64,000 nt of DNA from Caballeronia sp. BR00000012568055 (GCF_029439455.1 NZ_JAQFVG010000109.1:60467-124466); one strand, 5' to 3'. Shown: positions 52,743 through 62,076, counted from the stretch's first letter. Notes: generated by a model not told the origin, from the letters alone. Program-made: numbers and translations.

Positions 52743-52783
52743 ATTTCGTCATGAGGGCTTTATCAGCGCTGTTTTAAGGCCGC

Positions 52784-53794
52784 TCAAGCCACCACATCCT
52801 CCGTCCCCGACACCTCCGGCGTACCATGCCGCGTAACCTTTGGCGCGGCCGTGCTCGTCGGCAAGCAGCGCTCTTCCGCATCCTTTTGCCCTTGCAACAG
52901 CGGGCATCGTTCGAAGAGTTCAGCGACCCAGTCAACGAACACGCGCACCTTGGGCGACAGATGCCGGTTATGCGGATACACCGCTGAAATAGGCATCGGC
53001 AGCGGACTCCACTGCGGCAGCACTTCGATCAGTTCACCCGAACGAAGGTACGGCAAGGCCATAAAACGCGGCACCTGAAGCACGCCGACGCCCTTGAGGC
53101 CGCAGCTCAGATACGCTTCCGCATCGTTGACGGCGATCATGCCGCGCATCTTCACTTCGACGGTTTCATCGTCAACGACGAAGTCCATATCCATGATGCG
53201 GCCCGTGCGGCTCGAAAAATAATTTACCGCCGTGTGGTCCTGCAAATCTTCGAGCGTCATGGGGACGCCGTGGCGCTCGAGATAGTCAGGACTCGCTACC
53301 GTCACGCCCTGAAACACGCCGATACGCCGCGCCACCAGACTTGAATCCTGCAACGTGCCCACGCGAATCACGCAATCCACGCCTTCCTGGATGAGATCGA
53401 CCGGCTTGTCGCCGAAGCCCATCATCAGTTCGATATCCGGATAGCGATTGTGGAAATCGCATAGCTGCGGCATCACGATCAAACGGCCGATCGCGCCCGG
53501 CATATCGATACGCAGCTTGCCGTGCGGTCCCTTGCCATTATTTGAGAACGTGCTCTCCGCTTCTTCGATATCCGCGAGAATGCGCACGCATCGCTCGTAA
53601 TACGCAGCGCCGTCCGGCGTGAGATTGAGGCGACGCGTGGTGCGCTGAAGCAGGCGCACGTTCAAATGCGCTTCGAGGTTCTGAATGATCGTCGTGACCG
53701 AAGCGCGCGGCAGGTTGAGCGTATCCGCCGCCCGCGAAAAGCTGTTGGTATCCACGACGCGCGTAAAGACCTGCATTGCCTGTAGCCGATCCAT
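52784..53794 (-). CDS. ceoR: LysR-family regulator of the RND efflux operon (CeoR/BpeT type)
   Basis: 336 residues, a LysR protein with a C-terminal extension (about 35 residues past the effector domain). The HTH includes SFSRAADTLNLPRASVTTIIQNLEAHLNVRLLQRTTRR, and the effector region starts with GKLRIDMPGAIGRLIVMPQL. It is divergent from llpE and the RND genes, exactly the arrangement of ceoR in B. cenocepacia and bpeT in B. pseudomallei. There the LysR protein activates the pump, and changes in it cause chloramphenicol, trimethoprim and fluoroquinolone resistance. GAGAG precedes the start. A dyad of T-N11-A form lies in the divergent gap. Confidence 0.88.
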   Translation of the reverse strand: MDRLQAMQVFTRVVDTNSFSRAADTLNLPRASVTTIIQNLEAHLNVRLLQRTTRRLNLTPDGAAYYERCVRILADIEEAESTFSNNGKGPHGKLRIDMPGAIGRLIVMPQLCDFHNRYPDIELMMGFGDKPVDLIQEGVDCVIRVGTLQDSSLVARRIGVFQGVTVASPDYLERHGVPMTLEDLQDHTAVNYFSSRTGRIMDMDFVVDDETVEVKMRGMIAVNDAEAYLSCGLKGVGVLQVPRFMALPYLRSGELIEVLPQWSPLPMPISAVYPHNRHLSPKVRVFVDWVAELFERCPLLQGQKDAEERCLPTSTAAPKVTRHGTPEVSGTEDVVA

Positions 53795-53885
53795 GTTCTC
53801 TCACCTTGGATGCTTAGCATCTAAAGGAATTAAGCGGAATTAAGCGAGTCGCTAAGAATAATCGCTAAAGGGAAATCCACGATTG

Positions 53886-53900
53886 TTCGGTGCGACCGAA
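53886..53900. promoter_or_regulatory. LysR box between ceoR and llpE
   Basis: TTCGGT-GCG-ACCGAA is a perfect 6-3-6 dyad; its inner 13 bases are T-N11-A as bound by LysR proteins. It lies 92 bases upstream of ceoR and about 110 upstream of llpE, suitable for CeoR-type control in both directions. Confidence 0.65.
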
Positions 53901-54012
53901 TTGTGTTGCCGGATTATAGGCATTTATCTAAAAAGGCGCGGCATCCAGAATTCGCAGCATCGCAACTTACGCGTGACGGCCTTGTTTCATGGGCCTTGCA
54001 CGAAAAATAACC

Positions 54013-54831
54013 ATGGCATCACTGTTGGATCTGGAGCGCGCCCCGCGGCTGTGCATTGAGGATGTACGCATTGCCGGGCACGTGCAACCCATCAACTTGC
54101 GCAGTTATCGCCCGGCATCGGACGGAACGATTTTGCCGATCGTTCTGTACTTTCACGGCGGCGGCTTTACAAGCGGCTCGCTCGACGATGGCGATATCGC
54201 CGCCGCATCGATTGCACGCGATACCCCGGCGTGGGTCGTATCCGTCGGCTATTCGCTTGCGCCGACATTTCCATTTCCCGCCGCGCCCGAAGACGGTTAT
54301 CGCGCGCTGCAATGGGCCGTGGCGCACGCCCGCGCTCAACGTGCGGACCCTCTGCGAATCGGCATTGCGGGACATGATGCGGGCGGCAATCTCGCGACAT
54401 GCATTTCCGCCATCGCGCGTGATCGCGGCGATATTCGCATGTCCGCGCAAGTGCTGCTTGCACCGCTGCTCGATCCGAGCATGACGCGCTTAGCGGATGA
54501 ACGCAAAGTGCTGTGCCCCGATCTCGAAGCGAGCGAGTGCGCGCGCTGCTATCGCGCTTATTTGCCGAATCCTTCGCAACGTTTGCATCCCTATGCCGCG
54601 CCGCTCGAATCGCGGCGGTTGAATGGTTTGCCGCCCGCGTTGATTGCGAGCGCCGAGCATGACTTGCTTCATATCGAAGCCGAAAAATACGCAGCCGAAT
54701 TGATTTCCGCAGGCGTGCCGACTGAAGTAACGCGCTATGGCAAGGCATCGCATCAAGCCCTGGTCACGCATCCGGATGTACTGGGCGATGTCGCCGCGTT
54801 CTTCAGAAAACGCCTTGCACGCACGAAATAA
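54013..54831 (+). CDS. llpE: lipase-like alpha/beta hydrolase of the efflux operon (LlpE) with Asp in place of the nucleophilic Ser
   Basis: 272 residues from ATG 54013 (MASLLDLERAPRLCIEDVRI); ATG 53989 is an alternative. It has the hormone-sensitive-lipase fold: oxyanion motif YFHGGGFTSG, SVGYSLAPTFPFPAAPEDGYRALQW, and a late catalytic His in ASHQALV with Asp in ASAEHDLLH. The usual nucleophile motif GDSAGG reads GHDAGGN, so Ser is replaced by Asp122; the bases (GGA CAT GAT GCG GGC GGC) are unambiguous. It occupies the llpE position in Burkholderia efflux operons, between the LysR gene and the adaptor gene. It probably lacks normal esterase activity, or works with an Asp nucleophile. Its job in efflux is unknown. 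Confidence 0.88.
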   Translation: MASLLDLERAPRLCIEDVRIAGHVQPINLRSYRPASDGTILPIVLYFHGGGFTSGSLDDGDIAAASIARDTPAWVVSVGYSLAPTFPFPAAPEDGYRALQWAVAHARAQRADPLRIGIAGHDAGGNLATCISAIARDRGDIRMSAQVLLAPLLDPSMTRLADERKVLCPDLEASECARCYRAYLPNPSQRLHPYAAPLESRRLNGLPPALIASAEHDLLHIEAEKYAAELISAGVPTEVTRYGKASHQALVTHPDVLGDVAAFFRKRLARTK

Positions 54832-54877
54832 GTGCGCACCACACAACAACAATCTCAACGCAAACGGAGCTATCGAC

Positions 54878-56067
54878 ATGTTCTTCACTCGCAAACGCAT
54901 CTACGCCACCTTAGGCGCGACGTTGATCATCGCAGGCGCGGGCGGTTATACCGCCGCGGTCATGGCGATGCCATCAATCAGGCGCAAGCCGCCGCGCATA
55001 GCCCGACCGCCACGGAAGTGGATGTGGCGGCGGTCGTATCGAAGACCATCACGGACTGGCAAAGCTATTCGGGCCGCATGGAAGCCGTCGATCATGTCGA
55101 TATCCGTCCGCTCGTGCCGGGCACCATCGTCGCTGTGCATTTCAAGGACGGCCAATTGGTGAAGAAGGGCGATCCGCTGTTCACCATCGATCCGCGTCCG
55201 TATGAAGCTGCTGTCGATCAGGCGCAGGCGCAACTCGCGTCGGCGCTTGCGCGCAACGGCTACACATCGACGGATGCAGCACGCGCCGAACGTCTGCTTT
55301 CCGACAACGCGATTGCCAAGCGCGATTACGACGAGAAGCAGAACGCCGCGCGCGAGGCCGCTGCAAGCGTTAAAGCCGCGCAGGCGGCCCTCGAAGCCGC
55401 GAAGATCAATCTGGCCTATACGCACATCACCGCGCCCGTGGCGGGCCGCGTATCGCGTGCTGAGCTGACTGTGGGCAATATCGTCTCGACCGGCGGCAAC
55501 GCGCCTTTGCTGACTACGCTGGTGTCCGTTTCGCCCATCTACGCTTCGTTCGATGTCGATGAACAAACGTATTTGCGTTATCTGGGCCGCGACTCGGGCG
55601 AGAAAGTGCCGGTATCGCTCGGTCTTGCTAACGAAGACGGCTATTCGCGCGACGGCGTAGTCGATTCTGTCGATAACCGGCTCGATACGACCTCCGGCAC
55701 CATCCGCGTGCGTGCGCGCTTCAACAATCCGGACGGCTCGCTCGTGCCGGGCCTTTATGCACGCATCAAAGTGGGTGGCGGCACGCCGCATCCGGCCGTA
55801 CTCGTCGATGATGCCGCCATTGGCACCGATCAGGACAAGAAGTACGTGATGGTCGTCGATAAGGACAACCGTGTTCAGTACCGCGAAGTATTGCTCGGTC
55901 AGACGCACGAAGGGCTGCGCGTGATCTCGAAGGGCTTGCAGCCGGGTGAACGCATCGTCGTGAATGGTTTGCAGCGCGTGCGTCCGAACGACGTCGTGAA
56001 GGCCAACAACGTCGCGATGAACAACAGCGGCGATGCGCCTGTGGTGAAGACCGCATCCGCGCAATAA
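54878..56067 (+). CDS. ceoA: RND efflux periplasmic adaptor (CeoA/BpeE type), apparent frameshift near the N-terminus
   Basis: The natural start is ATG 54878 with CGGAG upstream. It encodes MFFTRKRIYATLGATLIIAG and GAGGYTAAVMA, a signal or anchor segment, but that frame then runs into Arg/Pro-rich nonsense. The adaptor body (from DAINQAQAAAHSPTATEVDV) continues in another frame to TAA 56065-56067. One added base near 54962-54970 would join them. The body has the barrel-sandwich half-motifs (VHFKDGQLVKKGDPLFTIDPRPYEA; ITAPVAGRVSRAELTVGNIV), a coiled-coil hairpin and YVMVVDKDNRVQYREVLLGQ, as in MexE-type proteins. Read straight, the body frame opens at GTG 54832 with a nonsense Arg-rich start. 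This is either a real one-base deletion or a sequence error. Confidence 0.85.
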
Positions 56068-56101
56068 AGCCTGAAATCCAGCGTTAAATCAAGAAATCGC
56101 C

Positions 56102-59100
56102 ATGAACATTTCAAAATTCTTCATCGACCGCCCGATCTTTGCGGGCGTGCTCTCGGTGATCGTCTTGCTCGCAGGCGTGATCGCGATGTTCAAGCTGCCG
56201 ATCTCCGAGTATCCGGAAGTGGTGCCGCCTTCGGTCGTCGTGCATGCGCAGTATCCGGGCGCGAACCCGAAGGTGATCGCCGAAACGGTGGCCTCGCCGT
56301 TGGAAGAGCAGATCAACGGCGTCGAGGACATGCTGTATATGCAGTCGCAAGCCAACAGCGACGGCAACCTCACGACCACGGTCACGTTCAAGCTCGGCAC
56401 CGATCCGGACAAGAACACGCAGCTCGTGCAAAACCGCGTGAATCAGGCACTTCCGCGCTTGCCGCAAGACGTGCAGCGGCTTGGCGTGACCACCATCAAG
56501 TCGTCGCCGACCTTGACGATGGTGGTCCACCTGAACTCGCCGAATGGCCGTTACGACATGACGTATCTGCGCAACTACGCGCTGATCAACGTGAAAGACC
56601 GGCTTGAACGAATCGCGGGCGTGGGTGAAGTGCAGTTGTGGGGCTCGGGCGATTATTCGATGCGCGTATGGCTCGATCCGCAAAAGGTCGCGCAGCGCGG
56701 TATGACGGCAACGGATGTCGTCAACGCGATTCGTGAGCAGAACGTACAGGTTGCAGCAGGCGTGATCGGCGGTTCGCCGACATTGCCCAACGTGCCGCTG
56801 CAACTGAACGTGAATGCGCGCGGCCGCTTGCAGAATGAGTCGGAATTCCGCGACATCGTGCTGAAGACATCGCCTGATGGCGCCGTCACGCATCTGAGCG
56901 ATGTGGCGCGTGTGGAACTGGCGGCATCGGAATATGGTTTACGTTCCTTGCTCGACAACAAGAGCGCGGTGGCTATCGCCATCAACCAACAGCCGGGCGC
57001 GAACTCGCTGCAGATCTCCGATGAAGTCCGCAAGACCATGAAGGAGTTGCAGGCCGATATGCCTGCGGGCCTCGAATATCAGATCGTCTACGATCCGACG
57101 CAATTCGTGCGCTCAAGCATCGAGGCGGTGATTCATACGCTCGCCGAAGCCATTGCACTCGTGGTGCTGGTGGTGATCGTGTTCCTGCAAACGTGGCGTG
57201 CGTCCATCATCCCGTTGCTGGCGGTGCCGGTGTCGATCGTCGGGACGTTTTCACTGTTGCTTGCGTTCGGGTTCTCGATCAACGCCTTGTCATTGTTCGG
57301 GATGGTGCTGGCGATCGGTATCGTCGTCGATGATGCGATCGTGGTGGTGGAGAACGTCGAGCGGAATATCGAAGCGGGATTGTCTGCGCGAGAGGCCACG
57401 TATCAGGCGATGCGAGAGGTGAGTGGACCGATTATCGCGATTGCGTTGACGCTGGTTGCCGTGTTCGTGCCGCTCGCGTTCATGAACGGTCTTACGGGTC
57501 AGTTCTACAAGCAGTTCGCCATGACCATCGCCATCTCCACGGTGATCTCCGCGTTCAACTCGCTGACGCTATCGCCGGCACTCGCGGCACTGCTTTTGAA
57601 GGGTCACGATGAACCGAAGGATTGGCTCACGCGTGGTATGGATCGCGTGTTCGGTGGCTTTTTCAAGCGCTTCAATAAGGTGTTTCATCGTGGTTCGGAC
57701 GCCTATGGAAAGGGCGTGAAAAATGTCATCGGCCGCAAGGCGGTGATGATGGTCATCTACGCTGTGTTACTCGGCGGCGCAGTGATGATGGGCAAGGTCG
57801 TGCCGGGCGGCTTCGTGCCTGCGCAGGACAAGGAGTATCTGATCAGCTTCGCGCAGTTGCCCAATGGTGCATCGCTGGATCGTACGGAAGGTGTGATTCG
57901 TGACATGTCCGCGATTGCACTGAAGCAGCCGGGCGTGGAAAGCGCGGTGGAATTTCCGGGCTTGTCCGTGAATGGATTTACCAACTCGTCGAGCGCGGGC
58001 ATTGTGTTCGTGACGCTCAAGCCGTTCAAGGAACGCGTCGGCAACAAAGCGCTTTCTGCTAACGCAATTGCCGGTGCGTTGAATCAGAAGTATGCGAGCA
58101 TCAAAGGTTCGTTTATCGCGGTGTTCCCGCCGCCGCCGGTGTTGGGTCTGGGTACGCTCGGTGGCTTCAAGATGCAGTTGGAAGATCGCGGCGCATTGGG
58201 CTATGCAGCGCTTGCCGATGCCACGCAGGAATTCATCAAGCGTGCATCGCAGACGCCTGAACTCGGACCGACGTTCTCCAGCTATCAGATCAACGTGCCG
58301 CAGCTCAATGTCGATCTGGATCGCGTAAAGGCGAAGCAACTCGGTGTTTCGGTGACCGATGTATTCGACACGATGCAGGTCTATCTCGGCTCGCTCTACG
58401 TGAACGACTTCAACCGCTTCGGACGCGTCTATCAGGTTCGCGTACAAGCCGATGCCCCGTTCCGCGCGAATCCCGAAGATATCGGCTTGCTGAAGACGCG
58501 CAATGCGAATGGCGACATGGTGCCTTTGTCATCGCTCGTGAAGGTGACGCCGACATATGGCCCGGAAATGGTGGTGCGCTACAACGGCTACACCGCTGCC
58601 GATATCAACGGTGGTCCTGCGCCCGGTTATTCGTCGGGACAGGCGCAGGCGGCCGCGGAACGTATTGCAGCGGAAGTGTTGCCGCGCGGGATCAAGTTCG
58701 AATGGACCGATCTGACGTATCAGCAAATTCTCGCGGGCAATGCAGCCTTATGGGTATTCCCGATCAGCGTGCTGCTGGTGTTCCTGGTACTTGCTGCGTT
58801 GTACGAAAGTCTGACGCTGCCGCTCGCCGTAATCATGATCGTACCGATGAGCATTCTGTCCGCGTTATTAGGCGTCTATCTCACCGGTGGCGACAACAAT
58901 ATCTTCACGCAGATCGGTTTGATGGTGCTGGTGGGCTTGTCGGCGAAGAACGCGATTCTGATCGTGGAGTTTGCAAGAGAGCTTGAAATGCAGGGCCGTT
59001 CTATCGTGCAGGCTGCCATCGAAGCAAGCCGTCTGCGTCTGCGCCCGATTCTGATGACGTCCATCGCGTTCATCATGGGTGTGGTGCCGTTGGTGTTGTC

Positions 59101-59302
59101 GTCGGGTGCGGGCTCGGAAATGCGTCATGCAATGGGCGTTGCGGTGTTCTTCGGCATGTTGGGCGTCACGCTCTTCGGTCTGATGCTCACGCCGGTTTTC
59201 TACGTAATCCTGCGCAAACTCTCGCGCACGGAGCACGTGACGGACAAGCATGGTTCGCATCCGCAGATGCGCGGTATCGGTGCTTCGCCTGAAGCGCAAT
59301 GA
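56102..59302 (+). CDS. ceoB: RND multidrug efflux pump, inner-membrane permease (CeoB/BpeF, MexF-like)
   Basis: 1066 residues, the full RND size. It opens MNISKFFIDRPIFAGVLSVIV; the TM4 proton-relay Asp pair is in GIVVDDAIVVVENVERNIEAG and the TM10 Lys in GLSAKNAILIVEFARELE. The two large periplasmic loops (about 35-330 and 560-870) and the C-terminal ILRKLSR are complete. This HAE1-family pump uses the proton gradient to expel hydrophobic drugs through the adaptor and outer-membrane channel. In Burkholderia its relatives handle chloramphenicol, trimethoprim and fluoroquinolones. It starts 34 bases after the adaptor and its stop overlaps the first possible start of the channel gene. Confidence 0.96.
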   Translation: MNISKFFIDRPIFAGVLSVIVLLAGVIAMFKLPISEYPEVVPPSVVVHAQYPGANPKVIAETVASPLEEQINGVEDMLYMQSQANSDGNLTTTVTFKLGTDPDKNTQLVQNRVNQALPRLPQDVQRLGVTTIKSSPTLTMVVHLNSPNGRYDMTYLRNYALINVKDRLERIAGVGEVQLWGSGDYSMRVWLDPQKVAQRGMTATDVVNAIREQNVQVAAGVIGGSPTLPNVPLQLNVNARGRLQNESEFRDIVLKTSPDGAVTHLSDVARVELAASEYGLRSLLDNKSAVAIAINQQPGANSLQISDEVRKTMKELQADMPAGLEYQIVYDPTQFVRSSIEAVIHTLAEAIALVVLVVIVFLQTWRASIIPLLAVPVSIVGTFSLLLAFGFSINALSLFGMVLAIGIVVDDAIVVVENVERNIEAGLSAREATYQAMREVSGPIIAIALTLVAVFVPLAFMNGLTGQFYKQFAMTIAISTVISAFNSLTLSPALAALLLKGHDEPKDWLTRGMDRVFGGFFKRFNKVFHRGSDAYGKGVKNVIGRKAVMMVIYAVLLGGAVMMGKVVPGGFVPAQDKEYLISFAQLPNGASLDRTEGVIRDMSAIALKQPGVESAVEFPGLSVNGFTNSSSAGIVFVTLKPFKERVGNKALSANAIAGALNQKYASIKGSFIAVFPPPPVLGLGTLGGFKMQLEDRGALGYAALADATQEFIKRASQTPELGPTFSSYQINVPQLNVDLDRVKAKQLGVSVTDVFDTMQVYLGSLYVNDFNRFGRVYQVRVQADAPFRANPEDIGLLKTRNANGDMVPLSSLVKVTPTYGPEMVVRYNGYTAADINGGPAPGYSSGQAQAAAERIAAEVLPRGIKFEWTDLTYQQILAGNAALWVFPISVLLVFLVLAALYESLTLPLAVIMIVPMSILSALLGVYLTGGDNNIFTQIGLMVLVGLSAKNAILIVEFARELEMQGRSIVQAAIEASRLRLRPILMTSIAFIMGVVPLVLSSGAGSEMRHAMGVAVFFGMLGVTLFGLMLTPVFYVILRKLSRTEHVTDKHGSHPQMRGIGASPEAQ

Positions 59303-59310
59303 GGTCGATG

Positions 59311-60807
59311 ATGAATAAGATGCATGTTTTATCGAGTCTGTTAGCGTCGTTGTTGCTGGTCGCGGGCTGCTCGCTCGCGCCCACTTACGAAAAGCCGGAT
59401 GTGAACGCACCCAACGCGTATAAGGAAACGCCGCAACAAACGTTGTCGGCATCGGAAGCGGGAACGTGGAAGACCGCGCAGCCCTCTGAAGAAATGATGC
59501 GCGGCGAATGGTGGACCATTTTCGATGACGCCACGCTCAACGATCTGGAAAAGCAGGCGCAGGACGCGAACCAGAATCTGAAGGCAGCGGCCGCGCGCGT
59601 GAAGGAAGCGCGCGCGATCAATCAGACCGCGCGTGCGGGCTTGTTCCCTACGCTCGATGCGGGCTTCGGTCCGACGCGTGAGAAGCTTTCGCCTGCATCG
59701 CAATTCCTGCCGGCCAATGCGAGCGTGCCTTCGCAAACGCTGTGGCGCGCGCAGGCGAGTGCATCGTATGAAGTGGATTTGTTCGGGCGCGTGTCGAACA
59801 CGGTGCAGGCCGCGAATGCAGATACACAGCAGAGCGAAGCATTGTTCCGGTCGGTGCAGTTGGCTCTGCAGGCAGATGTCGCGCAGAACTATTTCAATCT
59901 GCGTGAACTGGATGCCGAAACGGATGTGTTCACACGTACCGTGCAATTGCGCGAGGAGGCGCTCAAGCTCGTGCAACGCCGCTTTACAGAGGGCGATATC
60001 AGCGAGCTCGACGTAGCACGCGCCAAGTCCGAACTGGCGACCGCACGTTCGGATGCGATGACGGTACAGCGCCTGCGTGCCGCGTCCGAGCACGGTCTTG
60101 CGGTGCTGCTCGGCAAGGCGCCCGCCGAATTCACGATGGCTGCGAATCCGCTCAAGCCGGTGACCATTCGCGTACCGCCGGGCTTGCCTTCATCGCTGCT
60201 GGAGCGTCGTCCGGATATCGCGGCGGCGGAGCGTTCGATGGCGGCGGCGAACGCGCGTATCGGCGTGGCGAAGGCGGCGTTCTTTCCTTCGTTGACGCTG
60301 ACCGGCGTAGGTGGTTTCGAATCGGCGACGCTGGGCGATCTCTTCAAGTGGTCGAGCCGCACGTTCCTGCTCGGTCCGTTTGCGGGCACATCGTTGAATT
60401 TGCCGATCTTCGATGGCGGTCGCCGTAAGGGCAATCTGGCCAATGCGCGCGCGGTGTATGAAGAAGACTCGGCGAATTATCGTCAGCAAGTGCTGGTGGC
60501 GTTCCGTGAGGTCGAAGATAACCTCTCCGACTTGCGCATCCTCGAAGATCAGACTGCTACGCAGGACGAAGCAGTGAAGGCGTCGGTGCGTGCGGCGCAG
60601 TTATCGCGCACGCAGTACACGGAAGGCGCGGTGAATTATCTCGATGTGATCGATGCAGAACGCACGGTCTTGCAAACGCAACGTGCATCTGTGCAATTGC
60701 AGGGCACGCAGGCCGTATCGACAGTGAATCTGATACGCGCCTTGGGCGGCGGCTGGGGCGATGCAAAGCCCACGCCGGTGCCTGAACCGAGTCTTGCGCA
60801 AAAGTAG
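59311..60807 (+). CDS. opcM: outer-membrane efflux channel lipoprotein (OpcM/OprC type, NodT family)
   Basis: 498 residues from ATG 59311, six bases after GAGG; ATG 59299 would overlap the permease stop by four bases. The signal peptide has the lipobox LLLVAGCSLAP, so it is a lipid-anchored TolC-like channel. The two OEP repeats have the coiled-coil stretches LEKQAQDANQNLKAAAARVKEARA and REVEDNLSDLRILEDQTATQDEAV. The NodT-type phrases PSSLLERRPDIAAAERSMAAANARIGVAKAAFFPSLTLTG and YTEGAVNYLDVIDAERT are conserved. It completes the tripartite pump and is followed by a strong terminator that closes the operon. Confidence 0.95.
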   Translation: MNKMHVLSSLLASLLLVAGCSLAPTYEKPDVNAPNAYKETPQQTLSASEAGTWKTAQPSEEMMRGEWWTIFDDATLNDLEKQAQDANQNLKAAAARVKEARAINQTARAGLFPTLDAGFGPTREKLSPASQFLPANASVPSQTLWRAQASASYEVDLFGRVSNTVQAANADTQQSEALFRSVQLALQADVAQNYFNLRELDAETDVFTRTVQLREEALKLVQRRFTEGDISELDVARAKSELATARSDAMTVQRLRAASEHGLAVLLGKAPAEFTMAANPLKPVTIRVPPGLPSSLLERRPDIAAAERSMAAANARIGVAKAAFFPSLTLTGVGGFESATLGDLFKWSSRTFLLGPFAGTSLNLPIFDGGRRKGNLANARAVYEEDSANYRQQVLVAFREVEDNLSDLRILEDQTATQDEAVKASVRAAQLSRTQYTEGAVNYLDVIDAERTVLQTQRASVQLQGTQAVSTVNLIRALGGGWGDAKPTPVPEPSLAQK

Positions 60808-60824
60808 TGCAAGCGCTGTAAAGC

Positions 60825-60852
60825 AAAAGACCCTGCAAACGCAGGGTCTTTT
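60825..60852 (+). terminator. intrinsic terminator of the efflux operon
   Basis: 12-bp stem AAAAGACCCTGC/GCAGGGTCTTTT with an AAAC tetraloop; the stem ends in TTTT and continues CATTTG. It lies 17 bases past the opcM stop. Confidence 0.92.
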
Positions 60853-60958
60853 CATTTGAACGCCGATTGTTCGTCTCGCGGAACATATGTCTTCACCGAC
60901 AAGCCATTTATCCGCATGCGCGCGCTCCTTAAAATTCAATCATCGAAAGGAGTTGGCT

Positions 60959-61183
60959 ATGAGAGCCTTGATCGAAAGACAACTGTATCAGCCGATGGTG
61001 GTGCTGCCGCTGCTATTGCTTATGCGCCTGATGGTGACGCTCGACTTCAATCTGGCGCAGGTGATGTTCGTGATGATGTTCAAAGGGTCGCAGCACGCTT
61101 ATCAATTCATGCTGCGCCATGCATCGCGCCGTCAGCGTGCAGACGATGCCGTGGTACACATCGTCTGCCGCAACTGCTGTTAA
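60959..61183 (+). CDS. small membrane protein of unknown function
   Basis: 74 residues from ATG 60959; AAAGGAG is placed six bases upstream. A hydrophobic helix rich in Leu/Met (PMVVLPLLLLMRLMV) is followed by a second weaker one (LAQVMFVMMFKG). Then comes a basic stretch (RHASRRQRADD) and a C-terminal HIVCRNCC with three Cys. It overlaps the end of the convergent ppk2 by four bases. Not recognised. The good ribosome-binding site supports expression. Confidence 0.6.
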   Translation: MRALIERQLYQPMVVLPLLLLMRLMVTLDFNLAQVMFVMMFKGSQHAYQFMLRHASRRQRADDAVVHIVCRNCC

Positions 61184-62076
61184 TACGTTTCGGGTACGTA
61201 CAACTGTTCCGGCACCGGCTGGCGCAGATAATCCGGATTAAACACACGCTCGGGCAGCGTGATCGGCTGATGCTCCACGTCCGTGTAAGGCACCTGGTTT
61301 AGCAAGTGGTGAATGCAGTTCAAACGCGCACGTTTCTTGTCAACCGCTTGAACCACCCACCACGGAGCTTCAGGAATATGCGTGCGCTGAAGCATGATTT
61401 CCTTGGCGGCCGTATAAGCCTCCCACCGACGGCGGCTTTCAAGATCCATCGGACTGAGCTTCCACTGCTTAAGCGGATCTTCGATACGCGCCTGAAAGCG
61501 CACTTCCTGTTCGTCGTCAGTGATAGAGAACCAGTACTTGACGATCTGAATGCCGCTGCGAACCAGCATCTTCTCGAATTCCGGCACCGAGCGGAAGAAT
61601 TCTTCATACTCTTCGTCGGTACAGAAGTGCATCACGCGCTCGACGCCCGCGCGGTTATACCAGCTACGGTCGAACAAAACGATTTCACTCGCCGCCGGCA
61701 AATGCGACACATAACGCTGGAAATACCATTGCGTACGCTCGCGGTTATTCGGCGCAGGCAGCGCTGCCACGCGGCACACACGCGGATTCAGACGCTGCGT
61801 AATGCGCTTGATCGCACCGCCTTTACCCGCTGCATCGCGTCCTTCGAACAACACGACCAGACGATGCCCCGTATGCACGACCCAGTCCTGCAGTTTGACG
61901 AGTTCGCCTTGCAGACGAAATAACTCGCGAAAATAGGTCTTTCGCAGCAGGCGTTCTTCTTCGGAGAACGATGCTTCACCATCGATGAAGCGATCATCGA
62001 CTTCCATCTCGAACTCTTCGTCGTAGCTATCGATCAGGTCGGCATGAAAGCGACGCTGCTTTTCCGTGTTGTTCAT
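61180..62076 (-). CDS. ppk2: polyphosphate kinase 2
   Basis: 298 residues from ATG 62076, with GGAG eight bases upstream; 30 further in-frame residues to 62166 are not conserved-looking. Walker A is LFEGRDAAGKGGAIKRITQ, the lid module is RVAALPAPNNRERTQWYFQRYVSHLPAASE, and Walker B is VLFDRSWYNRAGVERVMHFC. The ending WWVVQAVDKKRARLNCIHHLL is typical. A single PPK2 domain with a 60-residue acidic N-terminus points to class I PPK2, which makes nucleoside triphosphates from diphosphates and polyphosphate. It is monocistronic. Confidence 0.95.
   Translation of the reverse strand: MNNTEKQRRFHADLIDSYDEEFEMEVDDRFIDGEASFSEEERLLRKTYFRELFRLQGELVKLQDWVVHTGHRLVVLFEGRDAAGKGGAIKRITQRLNPRVCRVAALPAPNNRERTQWYFQRYVSHLPAASEIVLFDRSWYNRAGVERVMHFCTDEEYEEFFRSVPEFEKMLVRSGIQIVKYWFSITDDEQEVRFQARIEDPLKQWKLSPMDLESRRRWEAYTAAKEIMLQRTHIPEAPWWVVQAVDKKRARLNCIHHLLNQVPYTDVEHQPITLPERVFNPDYLRQPVPEQLYVPETY

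Noticed and set aside
54737..55162. Separate 141-codon gene overlapping the adaptor start
   Set aside because: Only its middle part (from ATG 54878) is coding: it is the signal segment of the adaptor. The frame's tail is out-of-frame translation after the apparent frameshift.
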